A DNA stretch of 19,745 bases from DASZZY01 sp036260395. Lineage in GTDB: Bacteria > Actinomycetota > UBA4738 > CALAEC01. Below are positions 1 to 6,829 of this stretch, one piece after another. The notes beneath the pieces were generated by a model that saw only the letters and a program-made list of their open reading frames with translations, did no database searches and had not been told where the DNA came from. Both the position numbers and the translations under genes were made by a program. The stretch covers positions 1-19,745 of the forward strand of contig DASZZY010000087.1 in assembly GCA_036260395.1 (NCBI GenBank). The letters run 5' to 3'. Position 1 is the first letter of the stretch. Each line of letters begins with the position of its first letter.

Positions 1-390
1 GAGCTCCCGGCGGACGCCGTGGACGTCCTGGGACGCTCCCACGGAGAGCGGATCGAGACCCTCGTCTCCGACATCGTGGCCGCGACCGCCGACGCCCCCG
101 AGCTCCGGATGTCGCCCTACGTCTTCGCCGCCCTCGACCGCCTGCGCGACTTCATGTTCGAGCGCGTGTACCTCCGGGAGGAGGCCTCCGCCGAGCAGGA
201 GAAGGCCGTGGCCCTCATCCGGTCGCTGTTCTCACACTACCTGGACCACCCCGAGGACATCCCGGCCGAGTACCGGACCGCGCCGGGCGACCTCCCGACG
301 CACACCGCCGACTACATCGCCGGCATGACGGACCGCTACGCCCTCCGCACGTACGAGCAGCTCTTCCTTCCCCAGGGGTGGTTGCTCTAG
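1..390 (+). CDS. dgt: dGTPase-like deoxynucleoside triphosphohydrolase, C-terminal part (5' end outside window)
   Basis: The reading frame is open from base 1 and ends at TAG 388-390, leaving about 129 C-terminal residues. The tail DYIAGMTDRYALRTYEQLF matches the very conserved C-terminus of HD-domain dGTPase-like proteins, which hydrolyse dNTPs to deoxynucleoside and tripolyphosphate. The catalytic HD residues lie upstream of the window and cannot be checked. The gene ends 3 nt before the dnaG start on the same strand. A dgt-dnaG pair is common in Actinomycetota, so cotranscription with dnaG is likely. The identity rests on the C-terminal motif and on synteny only. Confidence 0.85.
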   Translation, partial: ELPADAVDVLGRSHGERIETLVSDIVAATADAPELRMSPYVFAALDRLRDFMFERVYLREEASAEQEKAVALIRSLFSHYLDHPEDIPAEYRTAPGDLPTHTADYIAGMTDRYALRTYEQLFLPQGWLL

Positions 391-393
391 CCG

Positions 394-2178
394 GTGGCCA
401 GGATCCGCCAGGAGGACATCGAGGCGGTCCGTGAGCGGACCGACCTGGTCCGCCTCGTTCAGCAATACCTCGCGCTGAAGAAGGCCGGCCGGTCGTTCTC
501 GGGCCTGTGCCCGTTCCACACCGAGAAGACGCCCTCGTTCAGCGTCGACCCGGCCAAGCAGGTGTACTACTGCTTCGGGTGCGGGGCCGGGGGGAACGCC
601 TTCCACTTCCTGGAGCAGGTCGAGAACGTGACGTTCCCCGAGGCCGTGGAGCGCCTGGCGCGGCAGGCGGGCGTCACGCTGCGGTACGAGGGAGTCTCGC
701 CGGGCGAGCGGCGGCCCGCCTCGCGGCGGCAGGCCCTCCACCGGGCGTTGGACCGCGCGGCGGACCTCTACCGGCGGATGCTGCTCGAGGGCCGGGAGGC
801 GGAGCAGGCACGGAGGTACCTGGCCGGCCGGGACATCTCCCGCGAGGCCGTGGAGCGGTTCGGCGTCGGGTATGCGCCCGGCTACCCCGATTTCCTCCTC
901 CGCCGGATGGCCCGGGAATTTTCCCCGGAGATCCTCCTGGAGGCGGGGCTGGCGCTCAAGGATGCGCGCGGCCAGGTCCGGGACCGGTTCCGCTCGCGGG
1001 TGATGTTCCCCGTGCACGACCTGTCGGGCCAGGCGGTGGGCTTCGGGGCCCGCCTGCTCGAGGGCGACGGCCCCAAGTACCTCAACTCGCCGGAGACGCC
1101 CGTGTACCGGAAGGGGCACCTGCTCTACAACCTCCACCGGGCCAAGGGCGAGGTCGCCCGCGGCGGGCGGGCGTTCGTGGTCGAGGGCTACACCGACGTC
1201 ATCGCCCTCGACGCGATCGGGATCCCCACGGCGGTGGCCACGTGCGGGACCGCGGTGGGGGAGGGGCACTTCGAGCTGCTCCGGCGGTTCGCCGAGCGGG
1301 TGATCCTGGCCTTCGACTCCGACGAAGCCGGCGCCCGGGCCGCCCAGCGGGCGTACGGCTTCCACGAGCGGTTCCCGGTGGAGACCCTGGTGCTCGTGCT
1401 GCCCGAGGGCCTCGACCCGGCGGACTTCGCCCGGGAACGGGGACGGGAGGCGTTCGAGGAGCTGGCGGGGCGCGCCGTCCCGCTGGTCGAGTACATGCTG
1501 CGCCGCGAGCTCGACGGCCGCGACCTGGCGAGCCCCGAAGGGCAGGCTCGGGCCGTGGACGAGGCGCTGCCGATCGTGGGGGGGCTGGAGGACCCGGTGC
1601 GCCGGAGCGAGTACGCGGGCCTGCTGGCCGACCTGGCCGGGGTCAGCCCGTCGGCGGTCCTCCTCAAGCTCGAGCGCCAGCCCGCCGGGCCGCGGCCGGG
1701 CGTGCCCGCCGGGCCCGCGCCGGCGCGCCGGGAGGCACGGACCCCCAGCCGCGAGGTCGAGAAGGAGGCCCTCAAGCTCCTGGCCCAGCACGCCGACCTG
1801 ATCGAGGGACACCTCGACGGCCTGGAGGACGACCAGTTCACGACGGAGCGGTACCGGAAGGCGCTCGCCCTGCTCCGCTCGCCGGCTCCCACGGCGGCGG
1901 AGCTCGCCGACCGTGCACGCGAGGTGGGGCTGGCCGAGCTCGTGGCCGAGCTGTCCCTCGAGCCGCTGCTGGGCGAGCCGACCCGGGAATACGCGGACCG
2001 CGTGTTTTTCCGCCTGCAGGAGCTCTGGCTGAAGCGTCGAATCGATACAATGAGGAAGCGCCTGGAGCGCCTCAATCCCGTGAAGGACGCCGATACCTTC
2101 GACCCTCTCTTCAAGGAGTTGGCCGACCTCACGAGCAAGTGGCGGGAGGTCCGGGCCCGAGCGGGAGAAGGAGCCTGA
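394..2178 (+). CDS. dnaG: DNA primase DnaG
   Basis: 594 residues, a normal length for bacterial primase, which makes RNA primers at the replication fork with the DnaB helicase. The CHC2 zinc finger ligands are C39, H42, C60 and C63 (CPFH and CFGCG motifs). The TOPRIM core shows EGYTDVIALD at 264-273 and the metal-binding DSDEAG starting at D308. A low-complexity Pro/Ala/Arg linker at about 430-450 separates the catalytic core from the C-terminal helicase-interaction region. The GTG start at 394 is 3 nt after the dGTPase stop and gives the expected N-terminus; no strong ribosome site is visible, so translation may be coupled. The stop at 2176-2178 leaves 1 nt before rpoD. Confidence 0.97.
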   Translation: MARIRQEDIEAVRERTDLVRLVQQYLALKKAGRSFSGLCPFHTEKTPSFSVDPAKQVYYCFGCGAGGNAFHFLEQVENVTFPEAVERLARQAGVTLRYEGVSPGERRPASRRQALHRALDRAADLYRRMLLEGREAEQARRYLAGRDISREAVERFGVGYAPGYPDFLLRRMAREFSPEILLEAGLALKDARGQVRDRFRSRVMFPVHDLSGQAVGFGARLLEGDGPKYLNSPETPVYRKGHLLYNLHRAKGEVARGGRAFVVEGYTDVIALDAIGIPTAVATCGTAVGEGHFELLRRFAERVILAFDSDEAGARAAQRAYGFHERFPVETLVLVLPEGLDPADFARERGREAFEELAGRAVPLVEYMLRRELDGRDLASPEGQARAVDEALPIVGGLEDPVRRSEYAGLLADLAGVSPSAVLLKLERQPAGPRPGVPAGPAPARREARTPSREVEKEALKLLAQHADLIEGHLDGLEDDQFTTERYRKALALLRSPAPTAAELADRAREVGLAELVAELSLEPLLGEPTREYADRVFFRLQELWLKRRIDTMRKRLERLNPVKDADTFDPLFKELADLTSKWREVRARAGEGA

Positions 2179-2179
2179 C

Positions 2180-3484
2180 GTGGCGGAGATGACCAGGGAC
2201 CCGGCCCTCGACGAGGCCAAGGAGCTGATCGTGGCCCGCGGCCGCGAGCGCGGGTTCGTCACGTCCGAGGACCTCCTGGAGGGCCTGCCGGTCGAGGACC
2301 TCAGCCCCGAGCAGGTCGAGGACTTCCTGACCCAGATCGAGGAGCACCTCCGCGAGCAGGGGATCGAGGTCATCGAGGTCCCCGGCGAGGAGCTGGAGGG
2401 CCCGGCCGCGCTGCCGCGCGACGACGAGCTCCTCAAGGCGCCGACCAACGACCCGGTCCGGATGTACCTGAAGGAGATCGGGAAGGTGCCCCTGCTCACG
2501 GCGCCGCAGGAGGTCGACTTCGCCATGCGGATCGAGGCCGGGGAGTTCTCGACGGCGCTCGTCCGGCACATCGACCGCGAGGCCCGTGTCGACCAGAAGC
2601 AGCTGCGGCGGATCGTCGAGTCGGTGGTCCGCATCCGCGAGCACCAGCTCGAGAAGTTCGGGCGGGTGGAGGGGATCGGCCGGGAGAGCACGACCCGGAC
2701 GTGGAAGCCCAGGTCTCGCGAGGACCTCGACGGCTTCCTGAAGAAGGTCGAGCGCGACGGCCAGCTGGCCAAGAAGAAGCTCATCGAGGCCAACCTGCGG
2801 CTGGTGGTGTCGATCGCCAAGCGGTACGTGGGCCGCGGGATGCTGTTCCTGGACCTCATCCAGGAGGGGAACCTGGGCCTGATCCGAGCCGTCGAGAAGT
2901 TCGACTACTCCAAGGGCTACAAGTTTTCGACGTACGCCACGTGGTGGATCCGGCAGGCCATCACCCGGGCCATCGCCGACCAGGCGCGGACCATCCGGAT
3001 CCCGGTCCACATGGTGGAGACCATCAACAAGCTGGTGCGGATCCAGCGCCAGCTCCTCCAGGACCTGGGGCGCGAGCCGCTACCCGAGGAGATCGGGCAT
3101 CAGATGGGCATCCACGCCGAGAAGGTCCGGGAGATCCTCAAGGTCTCCCAGGAGCCGGTCTCGCTGGAGACCCCGATCGGCGAGGAGGAGGACTCCCACC
3201 TCGGCGACTTCATCGAGGACTCCGAGGCCGTCGTCCCCATCGACGCCGCCTCGTTCATCCTCCTCCAGGAGCAGCTCGAGTCGGTCCTCCACACGCTGTC
3301 CGAGCGGGAGAAGAAGGTCATCCAGCTCCGGTTCGGGCTCATGGACGGCCACCCCCGGACGCTGGAGGAGGTCGGCCGGGAGTTCGGCGTCACCCGGGAG
3401 CGCATCCGGCAGATCGAGTCGAAGACGCTCTCGAAGCTCCGCCACCCGTCCCGCTCGCAGAAGCTGCGCGACTACCTCGAGTAA
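2180..3484 (+). CDS. rpoD: RNA polymerase primary sigma factor RpoD/SigA
   Basis: 434 residues. A short region 1.1-like segment lies at about 8-65, region 1.2 starts at NDPVRMYLKEIG (90), and regions 2.1-2.4 run from LIEANLRLVVS (201) through FSTYATWWIRQAITRAIADQ (249-268). Regions 3.0-3.2 follow, with GDFIEDSEA at 342-350, and region 4.2 ends in RIRQIESKTLSKLRHPSRS. These are hallmarks of the essential housekeeping sigma factor that recognises -10/-35 promoters. The GTG start at 2180 has a GGAGAAGGAG site 7 nt upstream, inside the end of dnaG. The spacer between regions 1.2 and 2.1 (about residues 122-200) is roughly twice as long as in Mycobacterium SigA as I recall it. dnaG-rpoD adjacency recalls the macromolecular synthesis operon, without rpsU. 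Confidence 0.97.
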   Translation: MAEMTRDPALDEAKELIVARGRERGFVTSEDLLEGLPVEDLSPEQVEDFLTQIEEHLREQGIEVIEVPGEELEGPAALPRDDELLKAPTNDPVRMYLKEIGKVPLLTAPQEVDFAMRIEAGEFSTALVRHIDREARVDQKQLRRIVESVVRIREHQLEKFGRVEGIGRESTTRTWKPRSREDLDGFLKKVERDGQLAKKKLIEANLRLVVSIAKRYVGRGMLFLDLIQEGNLGLIRAVEKFDYSKGYKFSTYATWWIRQAITRAIADQARTIRIPVHMVETINKLVRIQRQLLQDLGREPLPEEIGHQMGIHAEKVREILKVSQEPVSLETPIGEEEDSHLGDFIEDSEAVVPIDAASFILLQEQLESVLHTLSEREKKVIQLRFGLMDGHPRTLEEVGREFGVTRERIRQIESKTLSKLRHPSRSQKLRDYLE

Positions 3485-3490
3485 GCCTCC

Positions 3491-3787
3491 GTGGAGACCA
3501 GCCAGCTGGTGTCGATCGTGGGTGCGGCCATGGTCCTCGGCGCCTTCGCCGGCCTCCAGCTCCGCCGTATGCAGCCCTTCGGCCTGGTGTACCTGGTGCT
3601 CAACGTGGCAGGTTCGGTATGCCTGGCGCTCGCCGCGGGGCTGGAGGGCCTGTGGGCGTTCGTGACGCTCAACACGGTCTGGGGCCTGGTCAGCGTGCGC
3701 TCGCTCGTGGTCGTGGTCCGCGGCAAGGCCCCTGCTACACTGGCCGGGCGGGACGCTGCCGCCGGCGTCCACGACATTCCGGGGTAG
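3491..3787 (+). CDS. CBU_0592-like small integral membrane protein
   Basis: 98 residues from a GTG start 6 nt after rpoD. Three hydrophobic segments are visible at about 5-22, 28-49 and 53-77. The pattern GLVYLVLNVAGSVCLALAAG followed by LNTVWGLVSV resembles the CBU_0592-type domain, a family of small membrane proteins of unknown function; this is recognised by eye, not by search. The tail from about residue 78 is polar and probably unconserved. The TAG stop at 3785-3787 lies within the first ten bases of tRNA-Asn, so the reading frame enters the tRNA gene. Proximity suggests read-through from the rpoD transcript. Confidence 0.75.
   Translation: METSQLVSIVGAAMVLGAFAGLQLRRMQPFGLVYLVLNVAGSVCLALAAGLEGLWAFVTLNTVWGLVSVRSLVVVVRGKAPATLAGRDAAAGVHDIPG
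3736..3741 (+). promoter_or_regulatory. Weak candidate -10 element for tRNA-Asn, inside the preceding CDS
   Basis: TACACT, preceded by TGC (partial extended -10), lies 36 nt before the tRNA 5' end, suitable for a primary sigma -10. The -35 region about 17 nt upstream is poor (GTGGTC). The element lies within coding sequence, so this is only a candidate. Confidence 0.25.
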
Positions 3788-3850
3788 CTCAATCGGTAGA
3801 GCGGCCGGCTGTTAACCGGTAGGTTGCGAGTTCGAGTCTCGCCCCCGGAG
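3778..3850 (+). tRNA. tRNA-Asn (anticodon GTT)
   Basis: A 73-nt cloverleaf can be folded by hand. The acceptor stem TCCGGGG (3778-3784) pairs with CCCCGGA (3843-3849), with discriminator G3850. The D stem is GCTC/GAGC, the anticodon stem GCCGG/CCGGT with loop CTGTTAA (anticodon GTT at 3811-3813), and the T stem GCGAG/CTCGC with loop TTCGAGT. No 3' CCA is encoded. It is sandwiched between an upstream CDS that ends inside it and a downstream CDS that starts 4 nt after it. Confidence 0.96.
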
Positions 3851-3854
3851 CGTC

Positions 3855-4145
3855 ATGGCAGCTGAAGTGTCGAGGATGCTCGACGAGCTCCAGGAGCGCG
3901 TCTCCGGGGGCGTGGACGATCTTCGCCGTTACCTGGCGTCTCCCGAGGGACGCCAGCTGCGTCAGCGGGTGGCCCAGGTGCTGATCTTCACCGCGCCGTT
4001 CGTCTTCCGGTTCGGGCCGTTCAAGGCGTCGCGGGTCGGCAGGCTCGTGGCATTGCTGGGTGGCACGGCCGTGGTCGTCAAGCTCGCGGAGGCGCTCCGC
4101 GACTGGGAGCCCGCCCGCGAGCCCGCAGGGGGCGCCCCCTCCTGA
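3855..4145 (+). CDS. Small protein of unknown function with C-terminal hydrophobic segment
   Basis: 96 residues, ATG start 4 nt after tRNA-Asn. The first 45 residues are polar and look helical (MLDELQERVSGGVDDLRRYL), followed by hydrophobic stretches at about 42-55 and 62-77, with a short Pro/Gly/Ala tail. I do not recognise a family; one or two membrane-associated helices are possible. There is no room for a ribosome site outside the tRNA 3' end, so it is probably expressed from the tRNA or rpoD transcript, perhaps after tRNA processing. It converges on the minus-strand gene ending at 4159, with 13 nt between the stops. It is real by codon use and compact fit, but unproven. Confidence 0.6.
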   Translation: MAAEVSRMLDELQERVSGGVDDLRRYLASPEGRQLRQRVAQVLIFTAPFVFRFGPFKASRVGRLVALLGGTAVVVKLAEALRDWEPAREPAGGAPS

Positions 4146-4158
4146 GCCGGGGCCGGGC

Positions 4159-4401
4159 CTACTCCTCGCGCAGCTCGAGCGCTCGACGCACCGTCGAGAT
4201 CAGCGCGTAGAGCGACAGGCCGAGGAACACCAGGCCGATCGCCGCCCGGATCTGGTCCTCGCGGAAACGCGTTCGCCGCGAGGCAGCCGAGGCGACGGGG
4301 CGGGCCACCTTGCCCTTGATCCCGCTGAGGCTCGCCTCACCGAGGGCCGAGACGAGGGGCCGTCGGCCTCGCTCGGTCGTCAGGCCGCCGTTGGTGCTCA
4401 C
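4159..4401 (-). CDS. Small one-TM protein of unknown function, second gene of the CsbD operon
   Basis: 80 residues. A basic N-terminal half (many Arg/Lys) is followed by one transmembrane helix at about 54-71 (GLVFLGLSLYALISTV) and a short charged tail. The GTG start at 4401 overlaps the CsbD-like stop codon by 4 nt (GTGA), a sign of translational coupling. I recognise no family. The context suggests a membrane partner made together with the CsbD-like stress protein, but the function is unknown. Confidence 0.65.
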   Translation of the reverse strand: MSTNGGLTTERGRRPLVSALGEASLSGIKGKVARPVASAASRRTRFREDQIRAAIGLVFLGLSLYALISTVRRALELREE

Positions 4402-4613
4402 TGCTTCTCGCGGTCGAAGGCGTCCTTGACGCTGTCCTTGACGTCCTCGGCGGCGTCCTTGGCCTTGCCCTTCGCCTGCTTCAGGTTGCCCTTGGCCTGG
4501 TCCTTGGTGCCTTCGGCCTGCATGGACTCGTCGTCGGCGACGTCGCCGGCGGTCTCCTTGACCTTGCCCTTGGCCTCGTCCCAGGTGCCTTCAGCCTTGT
4601 CGGTACCACCCAT
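4398..4613 (-). CDS. CsbD-like stress protein (UPF0337 family)
   Basis: 71 residues, very hydrophilic and Lys/Asp/Ala-rich, with the family pattern KAEGTWDEAKGKVKE near the N-terminus and repeated AKG motifs (AEGTKDQAKGNLKQAKGKAK). CsbD in Bacillus subtilis is a sigma-B-controlled general stress protein; the biochemical role of the family is unclear. ATG at 4613 has an excellent AGGAGG site 8 nt upstream. The gene is first in a two-gene minus-strand operon with the one-TM protein ending at 4159. A GTTT-N15-GGGTAG element lies upstream (4649-4673) at a suitable distance, matching the stress role. Family assignment is confident; function is not. Confidence 0.92.
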   Translation of the reverse strand: MGGTDKAEGTWDEAKGKVKETAGDVADDESMQAEGTKDQAKGNLKQAKGKAKDAAEDVKDSVKDAFDREKQ

Positions 4614-4648
4614 GTGCGTCCACCTCCTGGCGTGGGGTCGTCCCTTCT

Positions 4649-4673
4649 CTACCCGGGCGGAGGGCCGGCAAAC
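4649..4673 (-). promoter_or_regulatory. SigB/SigF-type stress promoter candidate for the CsbD operon
   Basis: On the minus strand GTTT (4673-4670) is followed by exactly 15 nt and then GGGTAG (4654-4649). This fits the GTTT-N14-17-GGGTA pattern known for SigB/SigF-type sigma factors of Actinomycetota. A start site near 4642 would give a leader of about 29 nt carrying the strong ribosome site. CsbD genes are classical general-stress targets. Confidence 0.65.
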
Positions 4674-4679
4674 GATGGG

Positions 4680-4708
4680 TGGACCGATGGACCGACTGGC
4701 CCGATAAT
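4680..4708 (+). promoter_or_regulatory. Candidate primary-sigma promoter for the secreted beta-helix protein
   Basis: TGGACC (4680-4685), a 17-nt spacer and GATAAT (4703-4708) resemble -35 TTGACA and -10 TATAAT. A start near 4715 would leave a leader of about 28 nt before ATG 4743. It lies back to back with the CsbD promoter. Confidence 0.45.
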
Positions 4709-4742
4709 GCCGCGACGGCCGCGCTGCGGGAGAGGGGGAGCG

Positions 4743-5816
4743 ATGGGGACCCGGACATCCTGGCTGCTCGTACTGGTGCTCGCGGGTTCCTTGTTCGGGG
4801 CGGCGCCGGCCTCCGCCGGGACGGTGGACGTGCCCCCGAGCGCGTGCAGCGCCACGTCCGATTCCGCGCCGGCGCTGGAGTCCTTCCTGGCCACCGTGCC
4901 CAACGGCTCCACGGTGGTGTTCCCCAGCGGGGCCTCGTGCCTGATGGCCCTCAGCGTGAACCTCGGCGTGCCCCCGTCGGGCTCTTCGCAGCGGGCCGAC
5001 ACCGTCTACGACCTCAACGGCGCCACGATCTTCCGAACGGTGGAGCCCTCGTGCTCGAAGCCGCGGTTCTGCAACGCACCGCTGATCCGGCTGTCGAAGG
5101 TGAAGAACGTGACGCTCAAGGGCGGCACCGTGCATGGGGGATACGACCCCGGGCCCACCCCCATGTACGACTCCACCCGCGCCATGGATCACGGGGTCGC
5201 CGTGAAGGGTTCGTCCGGGGTGACGATGTCGGGGCTCACGATCCGGGACATGGGCGGGGACTGTGTGGACGTCGACCGCTATTCGAAATTACCTTCCTCC
5301 TCCGTCAGCTTCACCGGGACTCCAGCGGCCCCGACGACGTGCCGGAGCGTGGGCCGCCAGGGCATCTCCGCGAACGCCATCGACGGGCTGACGGTGTCGG
5401 GGGTGACCTTTGACTTCATCGGCCGCTCGGCGGTGGACATCGAGCCCCGCCTCAGCTGGCACGCGCGGAACGTCACGGTCGTGGGGAACTCCTTCGGGTG
5501 GGCGGTGAACTTCGCGGTCGCCGGCGTGGGGTCGAGCGCGATATGGGAGAACGTGGTTGTCGACGGGAACGTCCAGACGAGCGCCTCGGGCGTGGGGTTC
5601 ATGTGGGTCGGGAACAAGTACCAGCGGGGCCCCATCACGGTGACGAACAACCAGGTGATGGACTCATTGCGGATCTCGCACACCTCGGGCTCGGCGACCG
5701 GGAACGTGATGACGTCGAACCCCGACGGGATCACCTGCATGTTCGACATCGTGGAGCCCGCCGACATCGTGGTGAGCGGCAACACCCCCGCGCCAGGTGT
5801 CGTGGAGCGGTGTTAG
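4743..5816 (+). CDS. Secreted right-handed parallel beta-helix (pectate-lyase-fold) protein
   Basis: 357 residues from ATG 4743, preceded by a GGAGAGGGGGAG site. A clear Sec signal peptide (about 1-27, hydrophobic core LLVLVLAGSLFG, cleavage near ASA-GT) supports this start over longer in-frame ones. The mature part shows short beta-strand repeats of the type VKNVTLKGGTVHG, SGVTMSGLTIRDMGGDCVDV, IDGLTVSGVTFDFIGRSAVDI, VTVVGNSF and ITVTNNQVMDS, typical of the parallel beta-helix fold of polysaccharide lyases and glycosidases. At least nine cysteines suggest disulfides. No catalytic residues can be assigned, so an enzymatic role on polysaccharide is only possible. Confidence 0.8.
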   Translation: MGTRTSWLLVLVLAGSLFGAAPASAGTVDVPPSACSATSDSAPALESFLATVPNGSTVVFPSGASCLMALSVNLGVPPSGSSQRADTVYDLNGATIFRTVEPSCSKPRFCNAPLIRLSKVKNVTLKGGTVHGGYDPGPTPMYDSTRAMDHGVAVKGSSGVTMSGLTIRDMGGDCVDVDRYSKLPSSSVSFTGTPAAPTTCRSVGRQGISANAIDGLTVSGVTFDFIGRSAVDIEPRLSWHARNVTVVGNSFGWAVNFAVAGVGSSAIWENVVVDGNVQTSASGVGFMWVGNKYQRGPITVTNNQVMDSLRISHTSGSATGNVMTSNPDGITCMFDIVEPADIVVSGNTPAPGVVERC

Positions 5817-5836
5817 CCGACGCGTAGACTTGACGC

Positions 5837-5910
5837 GGGGCGGTAGCTCAGTCGGTCAGAGCAGCGGACTCATAATCCGTCGGTCGGAGGTTCAAGTCCT
5901 CCCCGCCCCA
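5837..5910 (+). tRNA. tRNA with anticodon CAT (elongator Met, or Ile2 after lysidine modification)
   Basis: A 74-nt cloverleaf: acceptor GGGGCGG (5837-5843) with CCGCCCC (5903-5909), discriminator A5910; D stem GCTC/GAGC; anticodon stem GCGGA/TCCGT with loop CTCATAA (anticodon 5871-5873); T stem GGAGG/CCTCC with loop TTCAAGT. The first pair is G-C, so it is not initiator tRNA. GAGCAG before, and CGGTCG after, the anticodon arm also recall tRNA-Ile2 read by TilS, so the amino acid is left open between Met and Ile. No CCA is encoded. A TAGACT box lies just upstream (5825-5830). A degenerate copy of its 3' half occurs at 6552-6589. Confidence 0.95.
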
Positions 5911-5999
5911 CTTCGGCGGGGGCGTCGGGCCGGTTGACCGGCTGCTCTCCCCGTGCCACCTGACATTCGACGAGGGAAGTTTGGTTGTCTCGGGCGAAC

Positions 6000-6422
6000 T
6001 CAGGGCTCGATCCGGATGGAGTCGAGGATGGCCTCCAGCTCGGCGACGTTCTCCGGCGGCGCGCTAGGGGACCGTTCGGCCGCGATCATCAGCCGGGTGC
6101 CTTCCACATCCAGGATCCAGAACTCCTCGGTGAAGCCCGGCTCGCCGTTGTAGCCATAGAACGCGCCTGTTAGGGGGCCGATCCAGCTCTTGAGGTTGCC
6201 GTCGATGCATCGAGCGAAGCTCTCGCCCTCGACCGGGAAGTCGGGCACGGTCAGCTGCAGGTGCTTTCCGCGGTAGCCGTAGATGCTCACGTCGCTCGGC
6301 GGCGATGTCAGCTCGAAGGGGGCCAGGTCGCTGAGGGCGGTCGCCAGGCCATCGACGGTCGGACCGACCGGGGGATCGGCCGGTCGGTGGTCGCGGCAGC
6401 CATGGTGCACCAGGTTCGTCAC
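6000..6422 (-). pseudogene. 5'-truncated remnant of an actinobacterial surface/lipoprotein-type gene
   Basis: 140 codons from GTG 6422 to TGA 6000. The text DPPVGPTVDGLATAL, GYRGKHLQLTVPD, EEFWILDVEGTRLMI and AELEAILDSIRIEP matches, from memory, the C-terminal half of a family of actinobacterial proteins that normally starts with a signal peptide or TM helix and about 100 further residues. None of that N-terminal part is present: the frame is open upstream only to a TGA at 6498-6500 and encodes Arg-rich nonsense there. No ribosome site precedes the GTG. It lies between the CAT tRNA and the degenerate tRNA 3' copy. It might still be expressed as a short protein, but decay is the better reading. 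Confidence 0.55.
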
Positions 6423-6829
6423 GGTGGTATGGACCCCACGATGGAGTGCGAAACCGCTGCGGAACCGCCGACGGGCAGTGAGAGAGACATCCCCCCTCAG
6501 ACGCTATGTCCTCGCAATCTCGTAGGCCGGCAACTCCCCGGGACAACCAAGCTCATGATCCGTCGGTCGCAGCTCAAGTCCTCCCGCCCTTCAGCGTTTC
6601 CGCAGGTCAGCGGCATGTACTCGGCGACGATCCGCCAGAGGGACACGTGCGTGGTGCGATCCTGGTGCCGAGCGCTCCGGACAGGGGCTGACCGACCGGC
6701 CACGCGCGGACCGAGAGCGTCAACTCAGGTTCCTCGACGTCAGAAGAGGACGCAGCGATGACTTTGGCCCCGCGCGGCCGTCGTATACGAGAAGCATGAC
6801 CGCCATGCTGGATGACCAGGGAGGCTGAG
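6423..6829. other. Non-coding stretch with decayed sequence
   Basis: About 400 bases without a convincing gene. The short open frames have no ribosome site and no family resemblance. It contains the degenerate tRNA 3' copy (6552-6589) and, at the right end, an AT-richer box GTATAC (6783-6788) about 40 nt before the VOC gene that might be part of its promoter. Confidence 0.5.
6552..6589 (+). repeat. Degenerate direct repeat of the CAT tRNA 3' half (possible att scar)
   Basis: 6552-6569 matches 5869-5886 of the tRNA at 17 of 18 positions (A5874 to G6557). 6570-6589 then follows the T arm and acceptor 3' strand (5887-5908) with two single-base deletions and two mismatches. The 5' half of the tRNA is absent. 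Direct repeats of a tRNA 3' end are the usual product of integrase-mediated insertion; the interval holds only a truncated gene, so any element is long decayed. A partial tRNA duplication is the alternative. Confidence 0.6.

Noticed and set aside
232..2859. Very long minus-strand open frame (about 875 codons) across dnaG and rpoD
   Set aside because: Antisense shadow in high-GC DNA; composition is low-complexity Arg/Pro/Leu and the plus strand holds two unmistakable housekeeping genes.
4614..4742. Longer N-terminus for the secreted beta-helix protein
   Set aside because: It would run through the promoter region and bury the signal peptide; ATG 4743 has a ribosome site and begins directly with the signal sequence.
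4614..5192. Longer N-terminus for the CsbD-like protein (start 5192)
   Set aside because: The extension is antisense to the signal peptide gene; ATG 4613 has a near-perfect ribosome site and the family length is about 65-75 residues.
5837..5910. Initiator tRNA-fMet
   Set aside because: The first acceptor pair is a normal G-C and the anticodon stem lacks the three consecutive G-C pairs typical of initiators.
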